From the NCBI RefSeq assembly GCF_016031655.1, contig NZ_JACCHQ010000002.1:434001-498000 (forward strand): a stretch of DNA of 64,000 nt, read 5' to 3'. Below, one piece after another: positions 20,905 through 29,655 of this stretch. The DNA comes from Bradyrhizobium glycinis. Its GTDB lineage: Bacteria; Pseudomonadota; Alphaproteobacteria; Rhizobiales; Xanthobacteraceae. Below the pieces are notes generated by a model. It saw only the letters and a program-made list of their open reading frames with translations. It searched no databases and was not told the origin of the DNA. Position 1 is the first letter of the stretch. Each line of letters starts with the position of its first letter. The position numbers and the translations under genes were made by a program.

Positions 20905-21285
20905 GATTTCCAGCCCTGTTTATTGGCCGATCGCGCTCTCGAACGCGCGATCGACTGTGCGTTCATCTAGCCATCGGCCTGACTGGACAGCAACCGGTTC
21001 TCCGGAGTGCAGCTATGCAGTGGGCCTCGGCGGCTCGTGAGGTCATTGCGGTCGCATCGAGGGGACGGCGCTTCGAATTCCGTTTGAGCGGCGCGGCGTC
21101 CTCTGACCTATCTCGCAGCGCTAACCCCTCGCGGCCGACCCAAGACAAGCCATGCCGCCGCAACAGGCCGCCCTGCTCGGACCAAATCCACCGTGGACCC
21201 GGTCCCGAAATCGTTGCAAAAAGGCGTCCTGAGGCACCGGCGGCCGGTCCGCCAAGCCTCTGGAAAACGTCGATTTTTGGAAGAA
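20905..21285. other. Intergenic stretch, no gene seen
   Basis: About 380 bases between the TctC gene and the tRNA gene, which are both on the minus strand. It should hold the TctC promoter at its left end. Short frames on both strands have no ribosome site or recognisable domain and overlap the tRNA. I see nothing else in it. Confidence 0.5.
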
Positions 21286-21362
21286 TGGTCGGAGTGGCAG
21301 GATTCGAACCTGCGACCCCTGCGTCCCGAACGCAGTGCTCTACCGGGCTGAGCCACACTCCG
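21286..21362 (-). tRNA. tRNA-Pro (anticodon CGG)
   Basis: On the minus strand the sequence folds as a tRNA. The acceptor stem is CGGAGTG with CACTCCG, the discriminator is A and the CCA end is encoded. The T arm is GTTCGAATC, and the anticodon stem is CTGCG/CGCAG with loop TTCGGGA. The anticodon CGG reads the proline codon CCG. Length is 77 bases including CCA. Confidence 0.95.
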
Positions 21363-21430
21363 ACAAGAAGGCGGCTTATAGCGTCGGGTTTGACGCACTG
21401 CAAGCGGCCGAGCTGAGGAATTTTGCCCTA

Positions 21431-22432
21431 GTGAAAACGGGTCTCGAGACGCTGATTTTGCCGGCCGGCGCGGCCGGCGCGGAAGTCGCCGCCCGAACGC
21501 TGGCGGCCGGCGGGCTGGTCGCGTTTCCGACCGAGACGGTCTACGGGCTCGGGGCGGATGCTGCCAATGCCGCCGCGATCGCCCATCTCTACGCCGCCAA
21601 AGGCCGGCCGGCGTTCAATCCGCTGATCGCGCATGTCGCGGACCTCAAGGCCGCGCGGCGGATCGGGCGGTTCGATGCGCGCGCGCTGGCGCTCGCGGAC
21701 GCGTTCTGGCCGGGGCCGCTGACGCTGGTGGTACCGAAGACCGCGGACTGCCCAGTGGCGGATCTCGCCACGGCCGGCCTCGACACGGTGGCGATCCGCA
21801 TCCCTGCCCACGCGATCGCGCAGGCGATCCTGCGCGCCTTCGGCGGCGCCGTGGTGGCGCCGTCGGCCAACATCTCCGGCCACGTCTCTCCGACGCTGGC
21901 CGCCCATGTCGAGAGCGACCTTGCCGGGCGCATCGACCTGATCATCGACGGCGGGCCTGTTACGGTCGGCGTGGAATCCACGATTCTCGGCTGCTTCGAC
22001 GCGCCGATGCTGCTTCGTCCCGGCGGGCTTTCACGCGAGCGGATCGAGGCGGTGCTGGGCGCGCCGTTGGCGCGGCCGCCGGTGGAGGCTGGCAGCGACG
22101 ACAGCCAGCCGCTGGCCCCGGGCATGCTGGCCTCGCACTACGCGCCGCGCGCCCATGTGCGGCTCAACGCACGTGAGGTCGCGCCGGGCGAGGCACTGCT
22201 GGCGTTTGGACCCTCGCGCCTGCCGGGCCTTGACGCCGCATCGGCCGTGATGAATTTGTCGCCCGCCGCCGATCTCGATGAAGCCGCCGCCAATCTGTTC
22301 GGCTATCTTCGCAGCCTCGATGCGAAAGGGCCGCGGGCGATTGCGGTGATGCCGATTCCCGAAGATGGTCTGGGCGAGGCGATCAACGACCGGCTGCGCC
22401 GCGCCGCGGTGAAGCAAGAGACGAGGACATGA
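21431..22432 (+). CDS. L-threonylcarbamoyladenylate synthase (Sua5 type)
   Basis: A 333-residue enzyme that makes threonylcarbamoyl-AMP from threonine, bicarbonate and ATP, the first step of t6A modification of tRNAs. The N-terminal YrdC domain shows GGLVAFPTETVYGLGADA, KGRPAFNPLIAHV, FWPGPLTLV and APSANISGHVSPT. A C-terminal Sua5 domain follows, with APGMLASHYAPRAHV. The GTG start at 21431 was chosen because the longer frame overlaps the tRNA. Its stop overlaps the ATG of the next gene. Confidence 0.94.
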   Translation: MKTGLETLILPAGAAGAEVAARTLAAGGLVAFPTETVYGLGADAANAAAIAHLYAAKGRPAFNPLIAHVADLKAARRIGRFDARALALADAFWPGPLTLVVPKTADCPVADLATAGLDTVAIRIPAHAIAQAILRAFGGAVVAPSANISGHVSPTLAAHVESDLAGRIDLIIDGGPVTVGVESTILGCFDAPMLLRPGGLSRERIEAVLGAPLARPPVEAGSDDSQPLAPGMLASHYAPRAHVRLNAREVAPGEALLAFGPSRLPGLDAASAVMNLSPAADLDEAAANLFGYLRSLDAKGPRAIAVMPIPEDGLGEAINDRLRRAAVKQETRT

Positions 22433-23856
22433 ACATCGACAAGCCTGCCATCCCGCCGCTTGCGCCCGAATTGATCGAGCAATTCCGCAAGATCGTCGGC
22501 GACCGCCACGCGATCACTGACCCCAGCGATATCGAGCCTTACGTCACAGAGGAACGCAATTTGTTCCACGGCCGCTCGCCGCTGGTGCTGCGCCCGGGCT
22601 CAACCGCGGAGGTCTCCGCGATCTGCAAGCTCGCCTCCGCACACAACATCGCGCTGGTGCCGCAGGGCGGCAACACCGGGCTCGTCGGCGGCCAGACGCC
22701 GCACAACGGCGAGGTGGTGGTGTCGCTGCGCCGGCTCGACAAGATCCGCGAGATCGACACCGCCTCCAACACCATGACGTGTGAGGCCGGCGTGGTGCTG
22801 CAGATCGCGCAAGCCAAGGCCTCCGAGGTCGACCGGCTGTTTCCGCTGTCGCTCGGCGCCGAAGGCAGCTGCACCATCGGTGGCAATCTCTCGACCAATG
22901 CCGGCGGCACCGCGGCGCTCGCCTATGGCGTCGCTCGCGAGATGGCGCTGGGACTGGAGGTGGTGCTCGCCGACGGGCGCGTGCTGAACGCGCTGTCGAA
23001 GCTGAAGAAGGACAACACCGGCTACAATCTGCACAACCTCTTCATCGGCGCCGAAGGCACGCTCGGCATCATCACCGCGGCGACGTTGAAATTGTTTCCG
23101 AAACCGCGGGCGATCGAAACCGCCTTCGTCGGGCTGAAATCGCCGGCGGCAGCGCTCAAGCTGCTCACCATCGCGCAAGTCGAAGCCGCCAATGCGCTGA
23201 CGAGTTTCGAGCTGCTGTCGGAGCTGGCGGTGGATTTCTCCGTCCGCCACGGCATCGACGTGCGCGATCCGCTCGCCGAGAAGCATCCCTGGTACGTGCT
23301 GATGGAATTGTCATCGCCGAGCGAGGATGCCCGCACGCCGCTGGAGGCGATCCTCACCCGCGCCATGGAGGAGGAGATCGTCGACGACGCCGTGATCGCG
23401 GCGAGCCTCGCCCAGCGGGCTGCGTTCTGGAAGTTGCGCGACGAGATGTCGGCGGCGCAAAAGCCGGAAGGCGGCTCGATCAAGCACGACATCTCCGTCC
23501 CGGTTGCGGCCGTGCCCGACTTCATCGCCGAGGCCGATGCCGCCGTTGTGAAACTGATCCCCGGCGCGCGGCCGGTGCCGTTCGGCCATCTCGGCGATGG
23601 CAATCTGCACTACAATGTCAGCCAGCCGATCGGTGCCGACACCGCCGATTTCCTCGCGCGGTGGCATGACGTGAACGCGGTGGTGTTCGAGATCGTGCTG
23701 CGGATGGGCGGCTCGATCTCGGCCGAGCACGGCATCGGCGTGCTCAAACGCGACGAGCTGCCCGAGGTGAAGGACAAGACCGCGATCGAGCTGATGCGCT
23801 CCATCAAGGCGATGCTCGATCCGCTCGGCATCATGAATCCGGGGAAGGTGCTGTGA
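22429..23856 (+). CDS. FAD-linked D-2-hydroxyacid dehydrogenase
   Basis: A 475-residue flavoenzyme of the GlcD/D-2-hydroxyglutarate dehydrogenase group. The FAD-binding PCMH domain has LVPQGGNTGLVGGQTP and GNLSTNAGGTAALAYG. The C-terminal cap has PFGHLGDGNLHYN, with the metal-site His residues, and SAEHGIGVLKRDELP. It would oxidise a D-2-hydroxyacid such as D-2-hydroxyglutarate or D-lactate and pass electrons to an acceptor; which substrate is unclear. It overlaps Sua5 (ATGA) and the following acetyltransferase (GTGA), so the three are translationally linked. Confidence 0.9.
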   Translation: MNIDKPAIPPLAPELIEQFRKIVGDRHAITDPSDIEPYVTEERNLFHGRSPLVLRPGSTAEVSAICKLASAHNIALVPQGGNTGLVGGQTPHNGEVVVSLRRLDKIREIDTASNTMTCEAGVVLQIAQAKASEVDRLFPLSLGAEGSCTIGGNLSTNAGGTAALAYGVAREMALGLEVVLADGRVLNALSKLKKDNTGYNLHNLFIGAEGTLGIITAATLKLFPKPRAIETAFVGLKSPAAALKLLTIAQVEAANALTSFELLSELAVDFSVRHGIDVRDPLAEKHPWYVLMELSSPSEDARTPLEAILTRAMEEEIVDDAVIAASLAQRAAFWKLRDEMSAAQKPEGGSIKHDISVPVAAVPDFIAEADAAVVKLIPGARPVPFGHLGDGNLHYNVSQPIGADTADFLARWHDVNAVVFEIVLRMGGSISAEHGIGVLKRDELPEVKDKTAIELMRSIKAMLDPLGIMNPGKVL

Positions 23857-24299
23857 ACGCTTCCCTTGCGATCGAGGCGATCGCCGATGCCGATGTCGAG
23901 GGCGTCGTCGCGCTGTGGCAGCGCTGCGGCCTGACGCGACCCTGGAACGATCCGCATGCCGACATCGCGCTGGCGCGGCGGCGCGACAATTCCACCGTGC
24001 TGGTCGGCCGCGACAACGGCGCGATCGTCGCCACCGTGATGGTCCGCCATGACGGCCATCGCGGCTGGGTCTATTACGTCGCCGTCGATCCCAGCTGTCA
24101 GAAGCGCGGCTATGGCCGCATCATCATGGCAGCGGCCGAGGACTGGCTGCGAAACACCGGGATTTCGAAGCTGCAGCTCCTGGTCCGCCGCGAGAACGCG
24201 CAGGCCAATGCGTTCTACGGCTCGCTCGGCTTCGAGCTCTCGACATCCGTGATGTTCCAGAAGTGGCTCGACGGCCGCGCGACCACGCCAAGCAATTGA
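23853..24299 (+). CDS. GNAT acetyltransferase (YpeA-like)
   Basis: A 148-residue acetyl-CoA-dependent N-acetyltransferase. The acetyl-CoA loop VDPSCQKRGYGRIIM is preceded by the beta strand RGWVYYVAV. The later segment KLQLLVRRENAQANAFYGSLGF is typical of the YpeA/RimI type, which acetylate proteins or small amines. The GTG start overlaps the stop of the dehydrogenase gene. The substrate is unknown. Confidence 0.88.
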   Translation: MNASLAIEAIADADVEGVVALWQRCGLTRPWNDPHADIALARRRDNSTVLVGRDNGAIVATVMVRHDGHRGWVYYVAVDPSCQKRGYGRIIMAAAEDWLRNTGISKLQLLVRRENAQANAFYGSLGFELSTSVMFQKWLDGRATTPSN

Positions 24300-24308
24300 G
24301 ATCCAGCC

Positions 24309-24890
24309 ATGACCATTTCCGATCGCGTCCGCATCAAGGACGTCCGCGTGCTCTCGGACGGCTGGACCACGCTCAAGACCACGACCTTCGAATACCGGCG
24401 CGCCAATGGCGAGTGGCAGACCCAGCATCGCGAGACCTATGAGCGTGACAACGCCGCCGCCGTGCTGCCGTATAATCTCGCGCGGCGGACCGTGATCCTG
24501 GTGCGCCAGTTCCGCCTGCCGGCCTACATCCGCGGTTACGACGACCTCTTGATCGAGGCCGCCGCCGGCGTGCTCGACAACGCCGAGCCCGAGGAGCGTA
24601 TCCGGGCCGAGGCCGAGGAAGAGACCGGCTATCGCCTGCACCACGTCCACAAGGTGTTCGAGGCCTTCATGAGCCCCGGCGCCATCACCGAGAAGCTGCA
24701 TTTCTTCGTCGCCGAATACGAGCCCGAGATGCGGGTGAGCGACGGCGGCGGCCTCGAACACGAGGGCGAGGACATTGAGGTGCTGGAGCTCTCCATCGAC
24801 GAGGCCCTGGCGATGATCACTGACGGCCGCATCATCGACGCCAAGGCGATCATGCTGCTGCAGTATGTGGCGCTGCACGTGTTCAGGTAG
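24309..24890 (+). CDS. nudK: Nudix hydrolase, NudK-like
   Basis: A 193-residue Nudix enzyme resembling NudK GDP-mannose/ADP-ribose pyrophosphatases. The Nudix box is GVLDNAEPEERIRAEAEEET and the following G-Y, fitting G-x5-E-x7-(R)E-x2-EE-x-G. Upstream, VILVRQFRLPAYI and IEAAAG are typical of the ADP-ribose/GDP-mannose subgroup, and SPGAITEKLHFFVAEY lies downstream. It follows the acetyltransferase by nine bases and is probably the last gene of the coupled set. A long palindromic repeat follows it. Confidence 0.88.
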   Translation: MTISDRVRIKDVRVLSDGWTTLKTTTFEYRRANGEWQTQHRETYERDNAAAVLPYNLARRTVILVRQFRLPAYIRGYDDLLIEAAAGVLDNAEPEERIRAEAEEETGYRLHHVHKVFEAFMSPGAITEKLHFFVAEYEPEMRVSDGGGLEHEGEDIEVLELSIDEALAMITDGRIIDAKAIMLLQYVALHVFR

Positions 24891-24902
24891 GCGATGCTCT
24901 TC

Positions 24903-25073
24903 ACCCTCCCCTGGAGGGCCCTGGAGGGGGAGGGTCGATCGCGCGCAGCGCGAGCGGGGTGGGGTGATCTCTCCACTCGGGCAGTTCTCTTCGCGGAGAG
25001 ACCGTCACCCCACCCCGCTCGCGCATGCCGCTTCGCTCTATGCGCAGCGACCCTCCCCCTCCAGGGGAGGGTA
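24903..25073. repeat. Long palindromic repeat (about 170 bases)
   Basis: The ends ACCCTCCCCTGGAGGG and CCCTCCAGGGGAGGGT are complementary. Inside them CGCGAGCGGGGTGGGGTGA pairs with TCACCCCACCCCGCTCGCG. The left arm carries a ten-base internal duplication. The element fills most of the gap between nudK and the GrdB-like gene. No coding content is seen. Confidence 0.85.
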
Positions 25074-25186
25074 AGAGATGCCGCGTCATCCTCGTCTGCA
25101 ATTCTGTCCTGCGTGTCCCCTCCCCCGGTTGAGCAACCGCAAAACTAGCTCTAGTCTGGCGCCAACCAAGAACCAGGAGACGCGCT

Positions 25187-26116
25187 ATGTCTGCTCCGCG
25201 CGACGACGAATTCGGCTTTGCGCCCGACTACGACTCCCCCGTCCCCTACATGCAGCGCACCCGGGATTATTACGCGGCGATCGGCTACACCACGCCGTAC
25301 CGCTGGGCGCATTACACCGCGGCGCCGTTCCAGCCGCTGAAGAAGCCGCTTTCGCAATCCCGTGTCACCATCATCACCACCGCGGCGCCTTACGATCCGG
25401 CCAAGGGCGACCAGGGGCCGGGCGCGGCGTATAATGGCGGCGCGAAGTTCTATCAGGTCTATGACGGCGACACGTCGAAAGAGCACGATCTGCGCATCTC
25501 GCACATCGGTTACGACCGCAAGCACACCTCGGCCACCGACAGCGGCACCTGGTTTCCGCTGCCGCAGCTGTTGAAGGCCTCCGCTGCGGGGCGCATCGGC
25601 GAAGTCGCGCCGCGCTTCTTCGGCGCGCCGACCAATCGCAGCCATCGTGTCACGCTCGACACCGACGCGCCGGAGATCCTCGCACGCTGCCTCGCGGACA
25701 AGGTGGACGTCGCGGTGCTGGTGCCGAACTGCCCGGTCTGCCACCAGACCACGGCTCTGGTGGCGCGGCATCTGGAGCGCAACGGCATTGCCACCGTCAT
25801 CATGGGCTGCGCCAAGGACATCGTCGAGCACGCCGCCGTGCCGCGCTTCCTGTTCAGCGACTTCCCGCTCGGCAATTCCGCCGGCAAGCCGCACGACATC
25901 GCCTCGCAGGCCCAGACGCTCGAGCTCGCGCTCCGGCTGCTGGAGACGGCGAGCGGTCCGCAGACCACGGTGCAGTCGCCGCTGCGCTGGAGCGACGACG
26001 CCTCCTGGAAGCTCGACTACAACAACGTCGCGCAGCTTAGCCCCGAAGAGCTGGCGCGGCGCCGTGCCGAGTTCGACAAGCAGAAGGAGATCGCGCGCGG
26101 CAATCGCGCCGCTTGA
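25187..26116 (+). CDS. GrdB/PrdB-like reductase-family protein
   Basis: A 309-residue protein resembling the selenoprotein B subunits of glycine, sarcosine, betaine and proline reductases. The family core is seen in LKKPLSQSRVTIITTAAPYDP and VDVAVLVPNCPVCHQTT. The redox position has Cys in CPVC rather than selenocysteine, and no in-frame TGA is present. Clostridial members reduce amino acids; in aerobic alphaproteobacteria the role is unknown. A good AGGAG ribosome site precedes the ATG. The CoA-transferase gene starts 36 bases after it, so they are probably co-transcribed. Confidence 0.75.
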   Translation: MSAPRDDEFGFAPDYDSPVPYMQRTRDYYAAIGYTTPYRWAHYTAAPFQPLKKPLSQSRVTIITTAAPYDPAKGDQGPGAAYNGGAKFYQVYDGDTSKEHDLRISHIGYDRKHTSATDSGTWFPLPQLLKASAAGRIGEVAPRFFGAPTNRSHRVTLDTDAPEILARCLADKVDVAVLVPNCPVCHQTTALVARHLERNGIATVIMGCAKDIVEHAAVPRFLFSDFPLGNSAGKPHDIASQAQTLELALRLLETASGPQTTVQSPLRWSDDASWKLDYNNVAQLSPEELARRRAEFDKQKEIARGNRAA

Positions 26117-26151
26117 CGTCCTCCAACAACAATAAGCCGAGGGAGAGCGAG

Positions 26152-27345
26152 GTGACGCGACCGTTCGAGGGCGTAAAGATCCTGGATTTCACGCAAGTGC
26201 TGGCCGGCCCCTATGCGAGCTACCAGCTCGCGCTGCTCGGCGCCGACGTCATCAAGGTCGAGCGGCGCGAGGGCGAGGACATGCGCCGCACGCCGCTCAG
26301 CCGCGAATGGGCCGAGCGCGGGCTGGCGCCGGCATTCCAAGCCATCAACGGCAACAAGCGCAGCCTGACGCTCGATCTGCAGAAGCCAGAGGCGATCGCG
26401 ATCGTGAAGAAGCTTGCGGCGCAGGTCGACGTGGTCATGGAGAATTTCCGCCCCGGTGTGATGGACAAGCTCGGCATCGGCTATGAGGCGCTGTCCGCCA
26501 TCAACCCGAAGCTGATCTATTGTGCGGTGTCGGGATTCGGCCAGACCGGCCCGGACCGCCTGCGGCCCGGCTATGACGGCAAGATGCAGGCGCTGTCTGG
26601 CATCATGGCGATCACCGGCCACCCCGAGACGGGGCCGACGCGCGCAGGCTTTGCGGTGTGCGACGTGCTCTCCGGCGCCACGGCTGCCTTTGGTGTCTCG
26701 AGCGCGCTGTATCAACGCGACCGCACCGGCAAGGGGCAGCTGATCGATGTCTCCATGCTGGAAGCGACGCTGGCGTTTCTCTCCGGCCAGATCGCGGACT
26801 GGTCGGTGGCCGGCCATCGGCAAACACTCTCGGGCAATCAGGCAGTGAGCCGCCGGACCACGGCCAATTTGTTCAAGTGCGGCGACGGCCACATCCTGCT
26901 CGCCGTCAACAACGAGAAGCAGTACCGCGCATTGATGGCTGCGCTCGGCCGCGAGGATACGCTGTCAGATCCGCGCTTTGCGGACTGGTTCGCCCGCAAC
27001 GAGAACGAGCCGGCGCTCCGCGCCATCATCGAGGAAGCGCTGGCGAAACGGCCGGCACGCGAATGGGAGACAATTCTGGAGGACGCCGGCGCGCCCTGCG
27101 CCAGCATCTGGAAGGTCGAGGAAGTGATCGACCATCCGCAAATCAAGGCGCGTGGCGCAATCCAGGAGCTGGACACGGAATACGGCCGCCTGCGCTTTGC
27201 CGGCAGCGGCTTCAAGCTCGCCCATGGCAGCGGCAGGCTCGATCGCATGGCGCCGGAGCTGGGCGCGGATACGGACGCGGTGCTGGGCGAGCTGGGATTC
27301 GATGCGGCGGAGATCGCGCGGTTGAGGGCGGGCGAGGTCGTGTAG
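26152..27345 (+). CDS. CaiB/BaiF-family CoA-transferase
   Basis: A 397-residue type III CoA-transferase that moves CoA between carboxylic acids. Family motifs are seen: FEGVKILDFTQVLAGPYAS at the start, ADVIKVERREGED, and the region of the catalytic Asp in RPGYDGKMQALSGIMAITG. The GTG start at 26152 follows AGGGAG and is preferred over a TTG that overlaps the previous stop. The stop codon TAG belongs to the left arm of a palindromic repeat. The substrate is unknown; the GrdB-like partner gives no firm clue. Confidence 0.9.
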   Translation: MTRPFEGVKILDFTQVLAGPYASYQLALLGADVIKVERREGEDMRRTPLSREWAERGLAPAFQAINGNKRSLTLDLQKPEAIAIVKKLAAQVDVVMENFRPGVMDKLGIGYEALSAINPKLIYCAVSGFGQTGPDRLRPGYDGKMQALSGIMAITGHPETGPTRAGFAVCDVLSGATAAFGVSSALYQRDRTGKGQLIDVSMLEATLAFLSGQIADWSVAGHRQTLSGNQAVSRRTTANLFKCGDGHILLAVNNEKQYRALMAALGREDTLSDPRFADWFARNENEPALRAIIEEALAKRPAREWETILEDAGAPCASIWKVEEVIDHPQIKARGAIQELDTEYGRLRFAGSGFKLAHGSGRLDRMAPELGADTDAVLGELGFDAAEIARLRAGEVV

Positions 27346-27435
27346 GGTGGGCAAAGGCGCGACGCGCCGTGCCCACCATCTCACGGCTTGCTCGGTGCAC
27401 GATGGTGGGCACGCCTCGCTTTGCCCACCCTACGG
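27342..27435. repeat. Palindromic repeat, family B (short member)
   Basis: Outer arms GTAGGGTGGGCAAAG and CTTTGCCCACCCTAC, and inner arms CGTGCCCACCATC and GATGGTGGGCACG, form a long hairpin. It begins inside the stop codon of the CoA-transferase gene. A related, larger copy lies at 36545-36670. Confidence 0.9.
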
Positions 27436-27443
27436 CATCGCGC

Positions 27444-28208
27444 CTAGAACAACGACCCCTGCCCGTCATCGGCCGGGCTCGCGGCAACCTTCCGCATCGC
27501 CTTCTTCGGCTTCGCGGCCTCGGCCTCCGCCTCGATCTCCTCCGCGCTGATCGGCAACACGAGCTGTTCGTCGTCATTGGCGACGCGGTTGACGCGGGTG
27601 GAAACCGGATGCCAGGCGAATTCGCCGACGCGCGGGGGCCTCATCAGCGGCAGGATCGCATCGACCTCGTCGCCTTTGATGTCGAGCCAGCGCTCGAAGT
27701 CGCGCGCGCTGATGGTGACGGGCACGCGGTCATGTAGCGCGGCGAGATCCTCGCCCGCCGCGGCGGTGACGATCGCGACCGTGTCGAGCTCCTCGCCGTT
27801 GGGCCCGACCCAGGTCTCGAACACAGCGGCAAAGCCGAGCGGCTCACCGTCGGCGCGGTGGATGAAAAAGGGCTGCTTGCGGCCGGCTTCCGTCTTCCAC
27901 TCGTAATAGCCGTCGGCCGGGATCAGACCGCGCCGCCGGCGAATCGCGTTCTTGAAGGCGGGTTTCTCCAGCACCGTCTCGGAGCGGGCGTTGACCAGGA
28001 GCGTGAACCCGCGGGGATCCTTGACCCAGCCGGGCAGCAGGCCCCAGCGCATCAGACGGAAATGGCGCGCGCCGTTCTCGACCAGCACCACCGGAATCGG
28101 TTGCGTCGGAGCGACATTGTACCGGGGCGGGAAATTCGGCTGTTCGACATAGCCGAATAGTTGCCGCAGAGCCGCGGGGGCCGAAGTTATGACGAAGCGT
28201 CCACACAT
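27444..28208 (-). CDS. SOS response-associated peptidase (SRAP/YedK)
   Basis: A 254-residue SRAP protein that protects abasic sites in single-stranded DNA by forming a thiazolidine crosslink through Cys2. The catalytic Cys is at MCGRF. The Asn is in RYNVAPTQP, the Glu in GYYEWK and the His in HPVSTRVN, so the whole active site is present. The C-terminus has an additional acidic and Lys-rich tail (about 40 residues). It is alone on the minus strand, divergent from the gene at 28272. Confidence 0.95.
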   Translation of the reverse strand: MCGRFVITSAPAALRQLFGYVEQPNFPPRYNVAPTQPIPVVLVENGARHFRLMRWGLLPGWVKDPRGFTLLVNARSETVLEKPAFKNAIRRRRGLIPADGYYEWKTEAGRKQPFFIHRADGEPLGFAAVFETWVGPNGEELDTVAIVTAAAGEDLAALHDRVPVTISARDFERWLDIKGDEVDAILPLMRPPRVGEFAWHPVSTRVNRVANDDEQLVLPISAEEIEAEAEAAKPKKAMRKVAASPADDGQGSLF

Positions 28209-28271
28209 CCTTGGAGGCCTATATAGGGTCCGTTCAGGTCCTTTTAACCCCGAACGTTAACACTGCGGCAG

Positions 28272-28781
28272 ATGAGCTCAACGGCCTCCCAACCCGCGCA
28301 GACGCATGTACAGACGGGCCCCGAGGCGGCCGCCTGGGCCGAACGGCTGCGCGTGGCCAACATCAACCCGCGGACCGGGCTTGCCACCGACTATCTCAAC
28401 CATTTCAATGAAGCCGTGATGCTGCTCGAAATGGTGCCGGATATGCCGGAATGCGCCGAAGACTTCCTGACCTGGACGCCGCTGTCCTATGCTGAGCATT
28501 TCACGGCGTCGAATTTCAAGGCGCGGGATCTCGCCATCGAGGCCTATGAGAAGGCCGATCCCAATGTGCGTGCCCAGTTCGACCACTTGACGGATACCAT
28601 GACCTCGATCCTGACCGCGGTCGGTTCGGCCATGCGCGAGGTCGAGAAGGACTCGACGCGCGTCCGGCTCGCCGAGCAGGCCACGCTCTGGGTCAAGCCA
28701 CTGATCGCAGCCTGCGGCGGCATCATCAATGGCGGGGCGGAAGCCGACGTCGACACCATCATGGCGAACTCATCGGGATAG
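28272..28781 (+). CDS. Conserved hypothetical protein
   Basis: A 169-residue soluble acidic protein with no signal peptide. Segments such as LNHFNEAVMLLEMVPDMPEC and EDFLTWTPLSYAEHFTASNF look like a compact helical fold. It resembles conserved hypotheticals widespread in Bradyrhizobiaceae, but I know no function. The Nudix gene starts directly after its stop codon with no gap, so they form an operon. Confidence 0.75.
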   Translation: MSSTASQPAQTHVQTGPEAAAWAERLRVANINPRTGLATDYLNHFNEAVMLLEMVPDMPECAEDFLTWTPLSYAEHFTASNFKARDLAIEAYEKADPNVRAQFDHLTDTMTSILTAVGSAMREVEKDSTRVRLAEQATLWVKPLIAACGGIINGGAEADVDTIMANSSG

Positions 28782-29225
28782 GTGACGCGATTGGCCGCAA
28801 TCGTCCACCCTGCCCACCCCCAGCTTGCGGTCAGCGCGGCGATCTTCCGCGACGGCAAGGTGCTGCTGGTCCGACGCGCCCGCTCGCCGGCCAAGGGCTT
28901 CTATTCGCTGCCGGGCGGCCGGGTCGAGTTCGGCGAATCTCTGCATCAGGCCCTGAGCCGCGAGGTCGACGAGGAAACCGGCCTTCGGATCGAGATCATT
29001 GGCCTCGCCGGCTGGCGCGAGGTGCTGCCGGCCGCGGCCGGTGCCGGCCATTACCTGATCATGTCCTTTGCCGCGCGGTGGACGGCCCGCGAGCCGGCGC
29101 TGAACGACGAGCTCGATGATTACCGCTGGATCGACCCTAGCGCCTTGGCAAGCCTCGGCGACCTCAAGCTGACCGGGGGGCTGGAGGAGGTCATCCTGTC
29201 CGCTCACCGGCTGCTCGGGGCCTGA
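28782..29225 (+). CDS. Nudix hydrolase
   Basis: A 147-residue Nudix phosphohydrolase. The Nudix box is GGRVEFGESLHQALSREVDE followed by ETGL and fits G-x5-E-x7-RE-x2-EE-x-G exactly. The N-terminal strand AAIFRDGKVLLVRRAR is typical of the MutT/ADP-ribose group. Substrates are nucleoside diphosphates linked to another group, not predictable here. It starts with GTG immediately after the stop of the preceding gene, and the next gene begins 46 bases later. Confidence 0.9.
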   Translation: MTRLAAIVHPAHPQLAVSAAIFRDGKVLLVRRARSPAKGFYSLPGGRVEFGESLHQALSREVDEETGLRIEIIGLAGWREVLPAAAGAGHYLIMSFAARWTAREPALNDELDDYRWIDPSALASLGDLKLTGGLEEVILSAHRLLGA

Positions 29226-29270
29226 CGGCCCGCCTTGCGCCAGCCGTCCCGAGGGGGCATACAGCGGCCG

Positions 29271-29648
29271 ATGTCGACGCGATTTCTGGCCATTTTCGCC
29301 CTGATTCTCGCCTGCGCCTCCGTCCCTACGAGGGCCCAGGACGTGGCGGCGCCGTTTGACGGCGAACTGCAGCGGCTGGCCGAGATCCTCGGGGGGCTGC
29401 ACTATCTGCGCGGCATCTGCGGGGCCAACGAGGGCAACAAATGGCGCAACGAGATGCAGGCGCTGATCGATGCCGAGACTCCCTCCGGCGAGCGCCGCAC
29501 CCGCATGATCGCCGGCTTCAACCGCGGCTATAACGGTTTTCAGCAGACCTATCGCAGCTGCACGCCGGCCGCGATGGTGGCGATCCGCCGCTACATCGAG
29601 GAAGGCTCGAAGATCTCGCGCGATCTCACGGCGCGCTACGCGAACTGA
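29271..29648 (+). CDS. TIGR02301-family secreted protein
   Basis: A 125-residue protein with a signal peptide (MSTRFLAIFALILACASVPT, then RAQ). The mature part, with LGGLHYLRGICGANEGNKWR and GFNRGYNGFQQTYRSCTPAA, matches the alphaproteobacterial TIGR02301 family of unknown function. Two Cys residues may form a disulfide in the periplasm. The start at the second ATG is placed at the signal peptide. It closes a three-gene run. Confidence 0.85.
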   Translation: MSTRFLAIFALILACASVPTRAQDVAAPFDGELQRLAEILGGLHYLRGICGANEGNKWRNEMQALIDAETPSGERRTRMIAGFNRGYNGFQQTYRSCTPAAMVAIRRYIEEGSKISRDLTARYAN

Positions 29649-29655
29649 TTCTCTC

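Noticed and set aside
24903..25073. Possible CRISPR or tandem array
   Set aside because: It is a nested inverted repeat, not regularly spaced direct repeats; no CRISPR array is seen anywhere in the window.
25187..26116. Selenocysteine insertion in the GrdB-like gene
   Set aside because: No in-frame TGA is present; the redox site reads CPVC with ordinary Cys codons.
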